Source: Holothuria scabra
Taxonomy: Eukaryota > Echinodermata > Holothuroidea > Aspidochirotida > Holothuriidae
Assembly (NCBI GenBank): GCA_037179385.1
Contig: CM074180.1
Coordinates: 30,485,455-30,549,454 of the forward strand
Direction of reading: 5' to 3'
DNA: 64,000 bases
The notes beneath the pieces were generated by a model. That model made no database searches, was not told where the DNA came from, and was given only the letters and a program-made list of their open reading frames with translations. Positions 1 to 12,800 of this stretch are shown one piece after another. A program made the translations under genes and the position numbers. The first letter of the stretch is position 1; every line of letters starts with the position of its first letter.

Positions 1-1385
1 AAGTCAAACCACCAAAGCTTGACAACAGCCCCAAACAATCAGATTCTACCACAGCCATGGAAAAACCTGTCAATGTTAACCTTAAAGCAGTGAACTGAGG
101 GGGAGTTAACTACCCAATCTGGTAGACAATTCCACTCATTGACAACTCTATGGGAGAAACTAAACTTCCTAATGTCAAGCCTTGCAAAAGGCTTTTCAAG
201 TTTTTACAATGCCCACGCACCCGAGAATTACCTTGAACCCTTAAATAACTACAAGTCAGAAGGGGATTCCTTTCACAAAGGAACTTGGAAACCTGGAGCA
301 TGTCTCCCCTAATCCTTCTCAGCTCCAAGGTGGTAAGCCCAAGATGTTTAAGCCTAGCATGATAAGGCAAATTTCTCACCTCAGGAATGAGGCAAGTGGC
401 TCTCCTCTGAACCTGCTCTAAAAGAAACTTGTCCTTCTCATAGAAGGGGCTCCAGCCTGAGCTGCATAGTCAAGATGGGGTCTTACCAACTGCTTATGCA
501 CAATATCCTTACTAAAATTGATGAAATTCCTCTTGATCAATCCAAGCACTCTATTAGCCTTTACAGCAGTAGCTGCACACTGCCTTGATGACTTTAAATC
601 CCCAGCAATTACAACACCCAGATCTTTCTCAGAGGTGACATTACTTAAAACACAACCATTCATGTTATGATCATAGCTAAAACTTTTGGGACCAAAATGA
701 AGGACCTTACACTTATCTGCATTAAAAGACATTTGCTAGGTCTGAGACCAAGAAAATAACCTATCCAGATCTTTCTGCAGCAGTAAGGCATCATCCAAAA
801 TGCTGATCTTCCTATAAAGCTTAGTATCATCTGCAAACTTACTTATACGAGATGTAAGAGAACTATCAATACCATTGATGAAAATTAAGAAAAGAAGTGG
901 GCCAATGACAGAACCCTGCGGTACTCCACTTGTGACTTCTTTCCAAGAGGAGAAGTTACCATTGACAGCAACTCTCTGAGATCTACCATGAAACCACGAA
1001 TTTATCCAATCAGCACAATTGCCCTGAACCCCTAACCTATGCAGTTTAACCATTAGCCTACCTAATGGAACTTTATCAAAAGTCAAGGTAAATGACATCA
1101 ATGCCATACCCAGAATCAAGAGATGAAGAGACATCTTCAAGAAAGCTCAGTAAGTTAGTAAGACAAGATCTGCTTGGCAGGAAACCATGCTGTGACAGAT
1201 TAAGTAACTCATTATCTAAAAGATACTTAAGTAAACTATCCTTAATCAAAGATTCCATAACTTTGCACACAACACGGGTTAAACTGACAGGCCTGTAATT
1301 GCAAGGATTACTTTGATCCCCCTTCTTAAAAATTGGAGTAACATTTGCTACCCGCCAGTCAGTAGGAACAAAACTTGAATGAAAG
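1..1385 (-). mobile_element. CR1-like LINE remnant, reverse transcriptase and 3' region, broken
   Basis: Read on the minus strand, this is the reverse transcriptase part of a non-LTR retrotransposon, the enzyme that copies element RNA at a nicked chromosomal target. In order it shows a 'PIFKKGD..NYRPVSLT' start (about 1375-1290), 'HGFLPSRSC' and 'VIYLDF', 'GVPQGSVIGPLLF', the catalytic FADDTKLY box near 811-837, then 'CKVLHFG', 'LVRPHLDYA' and 'RLKHLGLTTLELRRIRGDM' down to about 300. The reading frame shifts at least three times (near 1100, 735 and 400), so the copy is dead. It lacks the endonuclease and stops abruptly near 1385, as expected for a 5'-truncated insertion. It runs off the left edge. 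The pattern fits the CR1 clade; the exact family is not resolved. Confidence 0.88.
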
Positions 1386-1649
1386 GGTTACCCTTACTAC
1401 ATTTTATGATGTTACAGGAGACGTTTGTTTCCACTTTATAAAATGACCATTTTATGGCGCGAGAAAAGGGAATTTATTACTAAAAGCCGAACTGTTTTGT
1501 TTAAGATACACGTATTTCACCTAAAATGGAAATTTAGGTTCGTAAGTGCAATGACAATATTTACTAAAATGACAAACTGTGAAATATTTGATGATCTTTT
1601 CAATGATACCACAATCTTCTAAAATATTTTAAAAATAAGACAATCTTGA
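1386..1649. other. AT-rich spacer with no recognisable gene
   Basis: This stretch between the LINE remnant and the satellite has a plus-strand open frame at 1425-1622, but it has AT-driven composition and no recognisable domain or splice context. I see nothing else in it. Confidence 0.5.
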
Positions 1650-1930
1650 AGAAAAATAACACTCTTTAAAATATATTATAATCTTTCAAATATATTAAAA
1701 TCTTTCAAATATATTAAAATCTTTTAAATATAGTACAATCTTTTAAATATATTACAATCTTTCAAATATATTACAATCTTTCAAATATATAACTATCTTT
1801 CAAATATATTATAATCTTTCAAATATATTACAATCTTTTCAATATATAACAATCTTTTAAATATATTACAATCTTTCAAACATATTACAATCTTTTAAAT
1901 ATATTACAATCTTTTAAATATATTACAATA
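1650..1930. repeat. AT-rich satellite, 19-bp monomer
   Basis: About 14 head-to-tail copies of a 19-bp unit close to ACAATCTTTYAAATATATT are visible, with single-base differences between copies. The block starts a little downstream of the LINE truncation point. No coding capacity is seen. Confidence 0.9.
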
Positions 1931-2369
1931 TATAACATTTTGCCTCAGAATGTGACCTGACATTGTATTTATGTATATTTTTGTTAGTTAAAAATAAACA
2001 CAAAATCGATTCCAATTGTTAAAGGATAGCTGTGGTAAAATTAGCTGACAAATGAACTATTTATGCTGTGATCAATTTTCCTCTTAAGTCCTAATATTTC
2101 AACTTCATGGCCTACAATTAAGAAACCTTCAATTTACTTATTTCAATGTGCACCTGTTCGGCACATTCCATTTCTACAATGGAAAATACCATGTGACTTC
2201 ACTACCCAGGTAACTATCGTTGGAACATGGTAGTACTTCCATGGTTGGAACAGCTAGGTTCAACAGGTAGTCAAATTTTTTGACTTGAGGTACTTTTTAA
2301 AACCTTGCAAACATGATATCTTAAAGGTATATCGCAAGTCAAAGAATGCAAAAATGTATGTAGTGAACA

Positions 2370-2846
2370 GCATGAAAAATGAATTCTAACAGTCCAGCTC
2401 CCATCTTCATAGGACATTTTTAGGCTGATATATAAAATGGTGAAGTTTATTCACTCAAATTAAAATGGTACCTTGTGCAATTATGTGTGATGTCATTGTT
2501 GTACCACTCAAATTACAATCTTTGTATTTCTTTGTTTTTCTGAAAGTTACTGTACCTTGTACCAAGGTGTGATAGCACTCTAACTATCGTGGGTTTATGT
2601 AATCAATTAAGCCTTCTCTGTGCAAAATGCTATGCAAACAAACAGGAAGTGTTCCAGTTCATAGAACATGTCTAATTTGAAAGGGGAACAATACAGAAAA
2701 TTTGAGTTGTACAATAAGAAAGTTGCAAGTGATTGTGCAATGGACTAATTTGTTTAAAGTGAATAAATGTCAACATTTTATATCTTGGCTTGAGAATGTC
2801 CTATGAAGATGGGAATTGGACTGTTAAAATCCATTTTTCATGCTTT
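2370..2846. repeat. Fold-back (long inverted repeat) element
   Basis: Two arms of roughly 90 bp face each other. The left arm (2370-2460) contains CATGAAAAATGAATTCTAAC, then the phrase CATCTTCATAGGACATT. The right arm (2752-2846) carries its reverse complement with scattered mismatches. Homology continues inward through TATAAAATG and TTATTCACT. A related segment occurs at 33725-33960. This is the layout of a long-TIR non-autonomous DNA transposon. No target duplication was pinned down. Confidence 0.7.
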
Positions 2847-2889
2847 GTATTAAATATATTTTATTGAATTTTTTTGAATTTAGGTACAC

Positions 2890-3879
2890 TTTAAAAAAGG
2901 AAGCAGTGAGGGATCTCATACTTAGCATGAGAATTTGCTGATATAATTTTATGAATGGACCCTGTTATTTTGGTGGAGTCATCAGAGATCAGAATGCAAT
3001 ACTTTGCAATACACAATTTAATAATGAGGGTAACAAATTGATGGATCTCATAGATGTTTGTTGCAACATTTGCATTACTCTTATTGAGAAGGAGACCACA
3101 ATTGTTGGTGGTCATTCAAGAAACATTGTCAATTTGGAAAAACAGACTTAGAATTCAGTGGCAAGGAATCACTAAGTCTCTAGGCTTTCTGGTCACAAAT
3201 GGACTACTTCAAATTCAAAATACGTCATTCCAGTTTTTATTGTGTACAGTAAATGATAAAATCTGAGAGGGAAGCAGGCATTGTGCCTTTATTCAAAAGA
3301 TGGTCAAACCTTAATAATCATCCAGGTGAAACTTCAATTGCCAAACTGTGAAAGCATGTGTGGAGTTAAATGTAAATTTGCTCAAAGTTGTGCAAGGTAC
3401 AGTATACCCTTTATCAGCTGCAAACGAAGAAGTCATTTAATTGACACACTATGGCTAATCATTTATAAGTAACAGGACCTTTCTTAAAGAATGTCATTCT
3501 TTACATCAGTCTCACTAGAATCAGTACCAACAATGTCATTATTAAACACATGCTCACGAACAATATGTTTTAATATCAATTAACCAACAACAATACTTAG
3601 GCACTAACAGTTTAACCATTTGGCTTCTTCCATTCAAGAAAAATTTAATCCATTCCATTGTCTTGTTTGGATACTATTTAAAGCCTCCAGTTTTTCCATT
3701 GGTCTTTTATGTGTCATTGTATTGGTAAGATCAGTAATAACTTTTGGAATTGTGCTGTAAAATATTTTCACAGTCAATTCTTCATTTCCAAACAGGTTAT
3801 TGCTCTTTGAAGAAAAGAAGACACCTCCTGTCACTGCATTTCATTCTTACAGCTTGGCAGAAATCAAACTAGTTACAGG
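2890..3879. other. Region upstream of CRIPT, no firm gene
   Basis: Short open frames occur on both strands (for example minus 3634-3834) but none has a recognisable domain or splice context. The CRIPT promoter should lie in or near the right part. No TATA box or CpG island stands out. Confidence 0.4.
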
Positions 3880-3895
3880 ATGGTTTGTGAAAAAT
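3880..3895 (+). CDS. CRIPT: CRIPT coding exon 1 (16 bases)
   Basis: The sequence encodes MVCEK plus the first base of a cysteine codon, followed directly by a GTAAG donor. Joined to exon 2 the codon becomes TGT and the protein reads MVCEKCEKK, the invariant CRIPT N-terminus. I found no alternative start encoding MVCEKC closer to exon 2. The distance of 16.7 kb is the only reason for caution. Confidence 0.8.
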
Positions 3896-6800
3896 GTAAG
3901 CACCTATGACAATCCGTTTCAATGTTTCTTTAAAGTCGTTTGATTTTAAATTAACTGAACAACTTGGGACCCCTGCATGCATTTGACATGTATCTCCTGA
4001 TATTCTATAAGGACAACCCTTTTGTTTTGTTACAATTTTTCAGTAACAGGGAGATTTGGAATTTTTTCACTTAAAAAGAAAATCCTGGGGATTCAGAGAG
4101 GACCAAGGCAGTTTCTAATTAAAGGTGTAGACAAATCTGATCAGCTCCTGTGCAGGCAGCCATAAGTGGGATCCATCAGCCTTCAATCGTCTTCATTTAT
4201 TGTCTATGTGAATTTCACAGGCATGAGCTTTTTCCTCGTTTTCGCGGATTTCCGCGGTTTTTTAGTCGCGGTTCCGCTGAAAAATTACAGTTCCGCTTTT
4301 TTGTATATTATCAAAATTATTTGTGTCGATAAAATCGGGTAAAAATGCGGACATAACCTGTATAAAGGTAGGATTCCATATGTACGGATGCGTATGCGGA
4401 TACGAATACGGCAAAAATCGCTCACACATGGTTTCAACGAGCTTGATTCCATCAGTACGGATGCGGATACGTTGTCGGATCCGGAAACGCATGCGGTAAA
4501 CTCGACCGCACCATGTAGCGATTGGTACGGCAAATCGGATGCGGTAAACAGTTGAAATGACGTCATGATAGAGACAATCATAAACTTGCGACCACCTCAG
4601 CCATGCAGTGCTCTCACAATCCAGCAACGAAAACACGTATTTGACTGGATCGATAATAAATTTAATATGTAAGCTTGGTTATGGATCATTCTTTTTCTAT
4701 GATGCGAGCTTTTTGGGCCATACAAATATAGAAAAGTTATACCAAATGGGGTAGAGTGCTGTAAATGTGATGGACACAGCGAGGAACTAAGCAGAGTATG
4801 TTAAGCCTATAGGAAAAGCGTGCACTTTTCGTAACGTTAGGCCTAACCTTGTACCTGTGCACAGTATAGGCTGTAACCTTCAATGAGTCAAAATACTAAC
4901 GTTAGTCCTAGTCCATGAACAGGGCTTTTTACTTCGCTTAAAGAGTAGCGTTAGAACTTACTAGACCTACGTCTAGTGCGGAGTAAACAAAGTTGAATTA
5001 AGCTGGCCACGTACAGTTTTCCAAGACTAGCAATGGTCGGTATCTGGGTTGATCGTCTTTGATTTTGAGCCAGCCATTACTTTTTTATACTGCCTAAAAA
5101 ACATAGCCAGCATTGCATGTAACACAATGTTTTAACTTGACTGACTCTAAATTGGTATCAGTCACCACCACTAATGCCGTAGGCTAAACAATGAGGGAAA
5201 GGGCTTTTCATAAAGTCTAAAACGTGTGCTAGCCCCAGTGTGAACTGAATTATAGGTCCCATCAGATCTTCTTCTTCTTTCAAAGGCAGCACAAACGCCA
5301 GACCAGGCTATCCCGTGCTGTTGAACTAGGACTAGGCCTAAGGGAGTCGGATGAATAAACTAGCTACAACGATTTTGGTCAAGGGCTCAGAGCTGGCTTC
5401 ATTTGCAGATAAGAATGAGTAGCCTATGCCTAAGTAACGTCAATTTTGTGAAGCATAGGCAAACACCTAGGCCTATAATGTAATCCTGATCATCTTTAAG
5501 TTCAAGATAGAGCTAGGCTAGGCCTAGGCCTATGTATATTCCACAGGCTAGCCCTATTCTAGCCTAGATCTGCCTAGACTGCTTAGGCAGAGGGTATACA
5601 AACATGACGTTAAACTCAGCCCTTAACTGAACAGGACCGACCTCCTACTGCCATTGATTGATAAATCTGTGTCTTTCATCCAAGTTGTGGTGCAGGGTTG
5701 GGTCAAAGTTCTGTTGCATTAATGCAACCTAGGCCTATGTGGTGCAGGGAGTTGTAAGGGACAACTCCCTGCTTGGAGCAACATGGATGCGTCATACAGG
5801 AAACATGCGGAAAGTCCTATGGAATGTTGAGTCAATTGTATAACAGATGGACTGCTTCAGTAACTTGAATGAAAGTGTTTTGTTACTCCTAACAGAATTC
5901 ACAGAGACGCAATCGATAGGTGCAATGTATACAGGTTAACTACCGCAGAAAATTTGTCACTTAATGAGAGCACTTAAAGTCTAGTGTGAACCCTTTTGCC
6001 TGATGCAATTAAAAATTACCATCATGACAAGTGAATATGCACTGAATGAGTGTGACACATTGATTTTAGAGATATTTTCTGGTGGTGTTTACTAGGGTGT
6101 GATATGAAAGAAGAATATTCCAGACCACGTACTCTGATTAATGTAGCTAAACCCTGGCTTAACTTACTTTAAAAAATATGTATTATTTTAAGATAGGTTA
6201 TTTTTGTTAAATACATTTACTTTTCAAAGCGTTCCAGCACAGTTAGATTTCCTGTTTTTATTTTTAATTTCCTATCTTGTTTGTCTTTGAATTAAATGCT
6301 ATCAACCTTTGTAGGGTCAAATGTATAGCCTATAATTTACCCGATTTGTTTATTAATTTTCAGGGAATATCTGTGAAGTATAACAATGATTTCACCATCA
6401 GTGCACATACTTGGATGGTTGATTGCTTATCCTGGTTATCAAATAGTTCAGAGGGAAAGTCTCAAGAGTTAACACTCATCAGTCAAGCTCCAAGAAGTGG
6501 AATTGGAATGGTTAGTAGGTATATAGCAAGGCAGTGTTTTATTTTCTTTGGTTTGCGTTGAAACTTGAAAAAAAGTTCTGCACCTTTTTACAGAAAGTTT
6601 TTTTTTTTATAACTTTATATCAACATTTCTAGGTAAAATATGATACGATGAGGCAGTACATCTTTCTTCAAAAATGAGGTTCTCACTATTTCTCACCTTC
6701 ACAGTTTAACAGAAAAAGTTTGTAGGTAAAATTTGTGTTCAAAAAAATTTTTTTGCCAAAACTTTCAAAAAGGTCAAATTGGTCAACTTCAACATCTCCA

Positions 6801-9800
6801 GCATTATTCATATTTTGAAGAGATACTGCTGTTGCTTAGCATTTTTTAGACAGAATGAATAATTAATAATGATTTTTAATGTAATTGGACTGATGCATTA
6901 CCTAACTAACTGAAGATACAGGTATGACCACAACTTTTTGTAATCCATTTTGATCACTTGTACATTCTGCAAGAGCAATCATGTATGTCCTCTCCTAGAA
7001 GCTCCCAAAGTCCCACACTGCCCTCAGTCTTTGTTAGTACTAAGGCGGGCTGCATTAGGCAAGATCAATTTCTATACATGTATGTATTCCCAAACTGTGA
7101 CTGTAGTCTGTACTTCTCATGTTTCCCCATCAGGTACAAGGCTGTGTCAGTACATTTCATCAAATTGAAAGTGGAATTTCAGTGTTATTCATGAGATTCA
7201 GGTATTAGCTGTTACAGAAACTCCCTGACTGCCAACATCATCATGTACAGTACCTGTGGTACCGGTATTTGGATGAAGACCTCTGCATCACTCATCTTCA
7301 ATAGAGACATCACATCTTACAGTAGAAGACATCTTCTAATGTTGTTGTCGTAAAAAGTAAGTTGGTTGCACATCCAAGGTCACACTTAGAAAATGTATAA
7401 GATTAGACCTTCCTATTCAGCAGGCCAAAGTAGTAATGTGAGATTTACCCACACCCATGTGGAACTTACCCACAACCTCACCCTCTCCCCAGTGGCGTAG
7501 CTACTGGGGGGCAGGGGGGCAAGTTGCCCCCCCCCCGGAAAAATTTTTGGGGAAATTTGATGAATCTTCTTATTATGACAAAAATTTCTCAAAATTTTTG
7601 TTAGAATAAGAAATTGTGAGACATTTTTCATACATAATTCGTATTTTCATGCAACAAATTAACTCAGATTTCGTCAGTGCCGCATGAACCGGCCCAATTC
7701 GCGTTCCACAGAAATGTCCTCGCCGCGTAGCAGATTGAATGTTCTCTTGTGCTTGTATTCGCACGGGGGTTATGATCAGTGCATTTCAGTGCACAGGAAG
7801 CTGTTATTCAGGTGATACTTTGGGAATTCAGTAAAAGGATGTGAAAACTGACAAGTCACTACCGTAGACCCCCGAGGTTGTTATGTTCTTCTACAAGCTA
7901 GCAGTAGCTGTACGATTTTACTCTGTGTAAATAACGATGGATGGGGCTGAAACAATCCATGGCCAACGATAAACTTAAAGTTAATCTAGAAATTAGAATT
8001 AACAGGATCCGTTGGCACACTTAGATTTTGTTACTTAGCCTAATCCTTGGAGGTTTACAAGCTAGTTCGGGAAAATAGCTTTCTGCTCACTTTGAGTGTA
8101 ACAATAAATGGACAATGAATACCTTGTAGCCTTCTACACTTAACAGACTGCTTTTCTAACAGGATATCCTGTGTGTTCGAGCCACTATTAGGCCTCCTTA
8201 GTGGCGTGCGAAGGGGAGACCATTGGGCCATGCCCCCCTCACAGATGCCATTTTTTCTTTGTTCTTAAAAATACGTAGTCTAACTTTATTAACACAGATT
8301 TTACTTCAAAAGATAGCATATGTGGCACCAGATTGCTTATAAGGACGCCCGATTTTTCAAAAATTTTCAAAGGGGAAGGATTCTCTCAGTGATGCCAATT
8401 TTTTTTAATTCCTACAAATAGACCTAGGCAAATTCTGTCAAATTCCAATTTTACTTTAAAAGGTAGACTCTGTTTCCCACTGGTGGCATCGATAAAAAAG
8501 ACTACATGTTTAGATTCTCTTTACAAGCATAAATACGCTATTTTGACCATCTGAGGGGTCTCATTTTTCGAAATTTTCTTTACGCTCCGCGCCAACCAAT
8601 GGTGGCGCTCCGCTTAGGTAATCTTTATGACAAAATAACATTTTGTGGCCAAGAAAAACCACAAATACCGATCAATGCCCTTTTATTTTGACTCCTAAAA
8701 GTGTGCAAATTTAATGACAAGTTTTGCTTCGTAGGGTAGCATAAATGGCAGAAGGAAATGCATGTCAAGACACAAAAGTTTCAGTTTTATCCTCATGAAC
8801 CACCACGATTCAACTTTTAACACTGTTCCTGTCAAAGTCGAAAACCTTGCACCATTTTGCATCTAGGCTCCTTGAAAACGTCAAAAAATTTCCGGACACC
8901 CCTCCCCTTAGACCATACTGCATGCCCCTCCCCTTCAGAGAAATCCTGCCTTAGTACATACAAATAAACCAGATATTGTTTACCAAAATAATATACTTTG
9001 TTATTTCCGATTGCTCTATGTTTTACTTTAAGATTAAAATGCAGATAATATTACAAAATGACATGGTAATGTTGTTATGCTTGTAAGTTTGCATATTTTA
9101 TATGAAATACATACACATTGACCGGGAAAAGTTTTGGGGAAATTTCATACCTTTGCCCCCCTGGAAAAAATCCTAGCTACGCCACTGCCTCTCCCCCTCA
9201 GCCCTCCCCCCAAAAATAACAAGAGACACAAATTTTTATTACCCACATATATCATCATGATGTATTTCCTGAATTTTCTTGCAAAATATTCCAACTCTTC
9301 TAAACCTATGTTAACCAACTACTTGAGTATTAACCTGCCTGATAATTTTTTGTATGAAGGAAATCCAATAGATATGTGTTTGTTAAGTATGTTATGTTAG
9401 AGCAGTCTGTAGTCTGTTGAGCTGTTACATTTCTTGACCTTATGGTGACAATGAGTAAGGCCTATTGCTTACTTAAAAAAGGGGGAAAAGGGAAATATTT
9501 TTTTAATGAGACCTAAATATCAGCAATAAAACTTTTTTATAGATAGAGGATATATTTGTTTTTTTTTTTCATCTGCAGAAAATGTGTTATTTAGCTTTAA
9601 GTATGTCTTAAATCTACATGTTTAATAACTTTGACTTTTAGTTATGTATTCAATTACACACACTTGACTGCTGAATGATGATTTAACTTTTACATCCCCA
9701 CAGGGACGAAAATCCTCCATCCTTCAAGGTCATTACTATCGTGCAATTCAATTTTCGCTTAGAGGAGGACTCAAAATTTTAGACCTGCATCTAGTAAGAA

Positions 9801-12800
9801 AAGAAATTAGATATTAGTAGGCCATCTGGAGAAGATAACATGGAGACAAACAAGTTTGAAGCACCATTCTGCAATTCCCAGGAAAGTCATCAGTTGATAA
9901 CGAACTGACCCAACGATTGTTGCATTGTTAGTACACTCATAAAACACTGGGATTGAATTTAACCAGGATTGCTGTTCTGCTTACTCCAACATAACTTCTA
10001 GTTAAATTTTCCATGAAATTCCGGTTAAACTAAAGCAAATCAAAGTAACACTAACACAAATTCTGGTTGAAGTAACTAGTTTAACTAGGAACATTAACCA
10101 GGATTGTGTTGGAGTAAATAGAACACAGATCCTGGTTAAACGTAAGCCCGACGTTTTAAGAGTGTAGAAACAACACTTCTGCTGAACAGTGTTTATTCCT
10201 TGATTCACATTCAATCCAGTTACGCCACAACATGTGGATATGAAACTTTGAGATGACCCCTTTGGAGGGTATGCAGTAATGAACCATGGTTTTACTTAAA
10301 ACATATTAAGCATCGTACCATTTAACGAATTCATGATTGGATATACAATGCTCCATACTGTTTTGAATGATGTTAGTGAGTCATTATTCAAGTCAAATCA
10401 TTCTATTTCTGGTGCAAGTGGGTAAAGGGACGGGGTATTACAATCCACCTAGCCCATTGGCTAAATAGTTTATATTAAATTATTAAAGTGTGGTAGCGCT
10501 TCACCAAACAATTCATGAGAACATTGGCTCATACAGTTTTGTTTAATTTCAAACTGGATGCAACCCAGAAAAGCTCAGAATAATAAGATTAATTCTTCTT
10601 CTTTTGTGTACAATTGGAAGCACAAAGAGATGCTTACCGACTGTAGTATAAGGTCCTGGATGAGCCATTTAGCCTCATGATCTTCAAAACATTAAACTTA
10701 AATGGCAAGAGCAGTCACCCAAACTTAATTTGGAGCAAAAGATATATCTCACAATTTTCCTTTTAGGACTTCATTATTGTATATTCAGGGTAAATTTAGC
10801 AGTAACTCCTAGTAATTTCCTAATTTGAGAGGAAGAAACATTCTTAAATGACTCTCAATCACCAATCATGAAACAGGACAGGAGAGTCTACTTTACAAAT
10901 TTAAGTTCAGGTGACTGCATTTCCCCTTGTAATTCACCTCTGTTTTGGTTGTTGAAACTAAGTTGAGGTGACTGCATTGTTTGTGTCAATTCACTTTGTC
11001 TTTCTGTTCGCTTGTTCCTTGTAGAAATATATAAATTTTCTCAAATTCTCTTACTGTTCTAAGACCTCCTTCCCACACCTAATGTTATGTGGGTGGTCAT
11101 GTTCCCAAGATGTTGCTTGTGGACTTTGGACTTGCTATTAAAATAGACAGAAATGTTCCCGAGAGCTACTCATTTTAATCAAATGATGCACTACTTAATA
11201 GTTTTGTTTAGTGTTATGTTTGCAATGACAGTCTATATGTAACAGTTCAGTACTATGACATAACACTTATTAACAACTTCGCAGCATTTTGAAACTGTTT
11301 CTATGTTTTTTGTTTTTTATCGTTCTATACAAATAAGTCAATAAAAGTCTCTCTTAATGTTATCACATGTCTCTATATCTCTACCTTAGCAGTTGTCGTT
11401 CCCCTAGTTATTCCTTTTAACTTTTAAATTATCACATAAGTATTTCACTATGACTACTGACAGCGTAAAGGTCAAGTGAAGTTATCCTAACTTAAGTTAG
11501 TCTAGTTGTCTTACCTATTTCATGAGTCTTTAGAATCATGTGGTAGTATATTTATTGTAGTGCGCCGCACTACAATATTGGCATTTACTGGCCGACTGAC
11601 AATTTCTTTTGTGAAGCCTGTTATGGCCCACAACTCATTTCCCTGCGCGTACCGTAACTTAGTTCGTACAAATATCCATGCTCTACCCTTTAACAATAGC
11701 AGTAAGTGCAATCTGTGGCCGTCTTTAAACAAATATCAACTTCAGAAAAGCAAATACTACACTTACAAGGCTGATTTAAGGAGTTAGCTTCATGAAAGAG
11801 CATTGCGGATAAATTTCCAGAAGACGCGATGTAATGCGGTTCGGCCTTTTCACACTGAAGTGATAAGCCTGGAGAATCAATCGCTGCTTCCAAATTGGTA
11901 TACGTAACACGGCGCCATTGCGTACACTATCGTTGAACAGTATCAAGACGTTATTGTACAGTATCTTCATCTAGCTACTACGGAGCAGGGTATTGCCAAT
12001 TCCCTGTACGGAACCAATTGGCTTTACTGCATTGGATTAAGCGACTTGTGCTGTAGTTCTATTATCATGCCTTATTTCAGTGGTAAAAGCAGAAGCTATT
12101 TTGACAGCAGTCTGATCGAAACGTTTTTGTAGCATGCATTGCGAAGTAACTGAACACGGATGTTAAAACACACAGCGTCAACAGTTGTTATTCGGTCTTC
12201 CACGAGACAGTTGTCATATGCATGCAGCGGTGCAGTCAGAGAGCTTGAGAGGGCGTCATTATTTAACATAAAGAACGGTGAAAGAGGAGTTGAGAACCGA
12301 TAAAACCATTTCAGGCAGGAGTAAACAACACAACAGAGCATAATGTATGGCTAAGTAGGCTACTCAGCACGAGTCCTTGAACGGGACTATGCTTCGTCCA
12401 CTTCATTTTACTCCACACTAGACTGTATACGGAGTAGGTCCGTACACGGTCTTGTTCAAGGACTACTCAGCACTTGCTTCATTGTTGGCAAATATGCTTC
12501 AAAATAAAGATAGTGACTGACTATTAGCATAGAAGGTCCGGATTTACTCCATCATTGGTTACTCTTCTATGATTTCTTTATGCTTCCAGCCAAGGAGCTG
12601 GGAGACAAGTGGTCCATCTTTGTACTATCAAGAAATAGGGTTGAGAGGAGTGGCCAAAAAGAAACAACAGCCCATCTTCCCGCCATGAACAAATCCAAAA
12701 GTTCAAATAAAAACTGGGCTACTGTACTAACTGAAAAGACATCTTTAACACGCACTACAATTCTGCGTATTTGCAAGCAAATGCAGTTCTAGTTTTTCTT

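Noticed and set aside
4262..4636. Minus-strand open frames with RIRIRIR-type translation
   Set aside because: They are translations of the CGGATR hexamer repeat and change register with it. No gene-like features.
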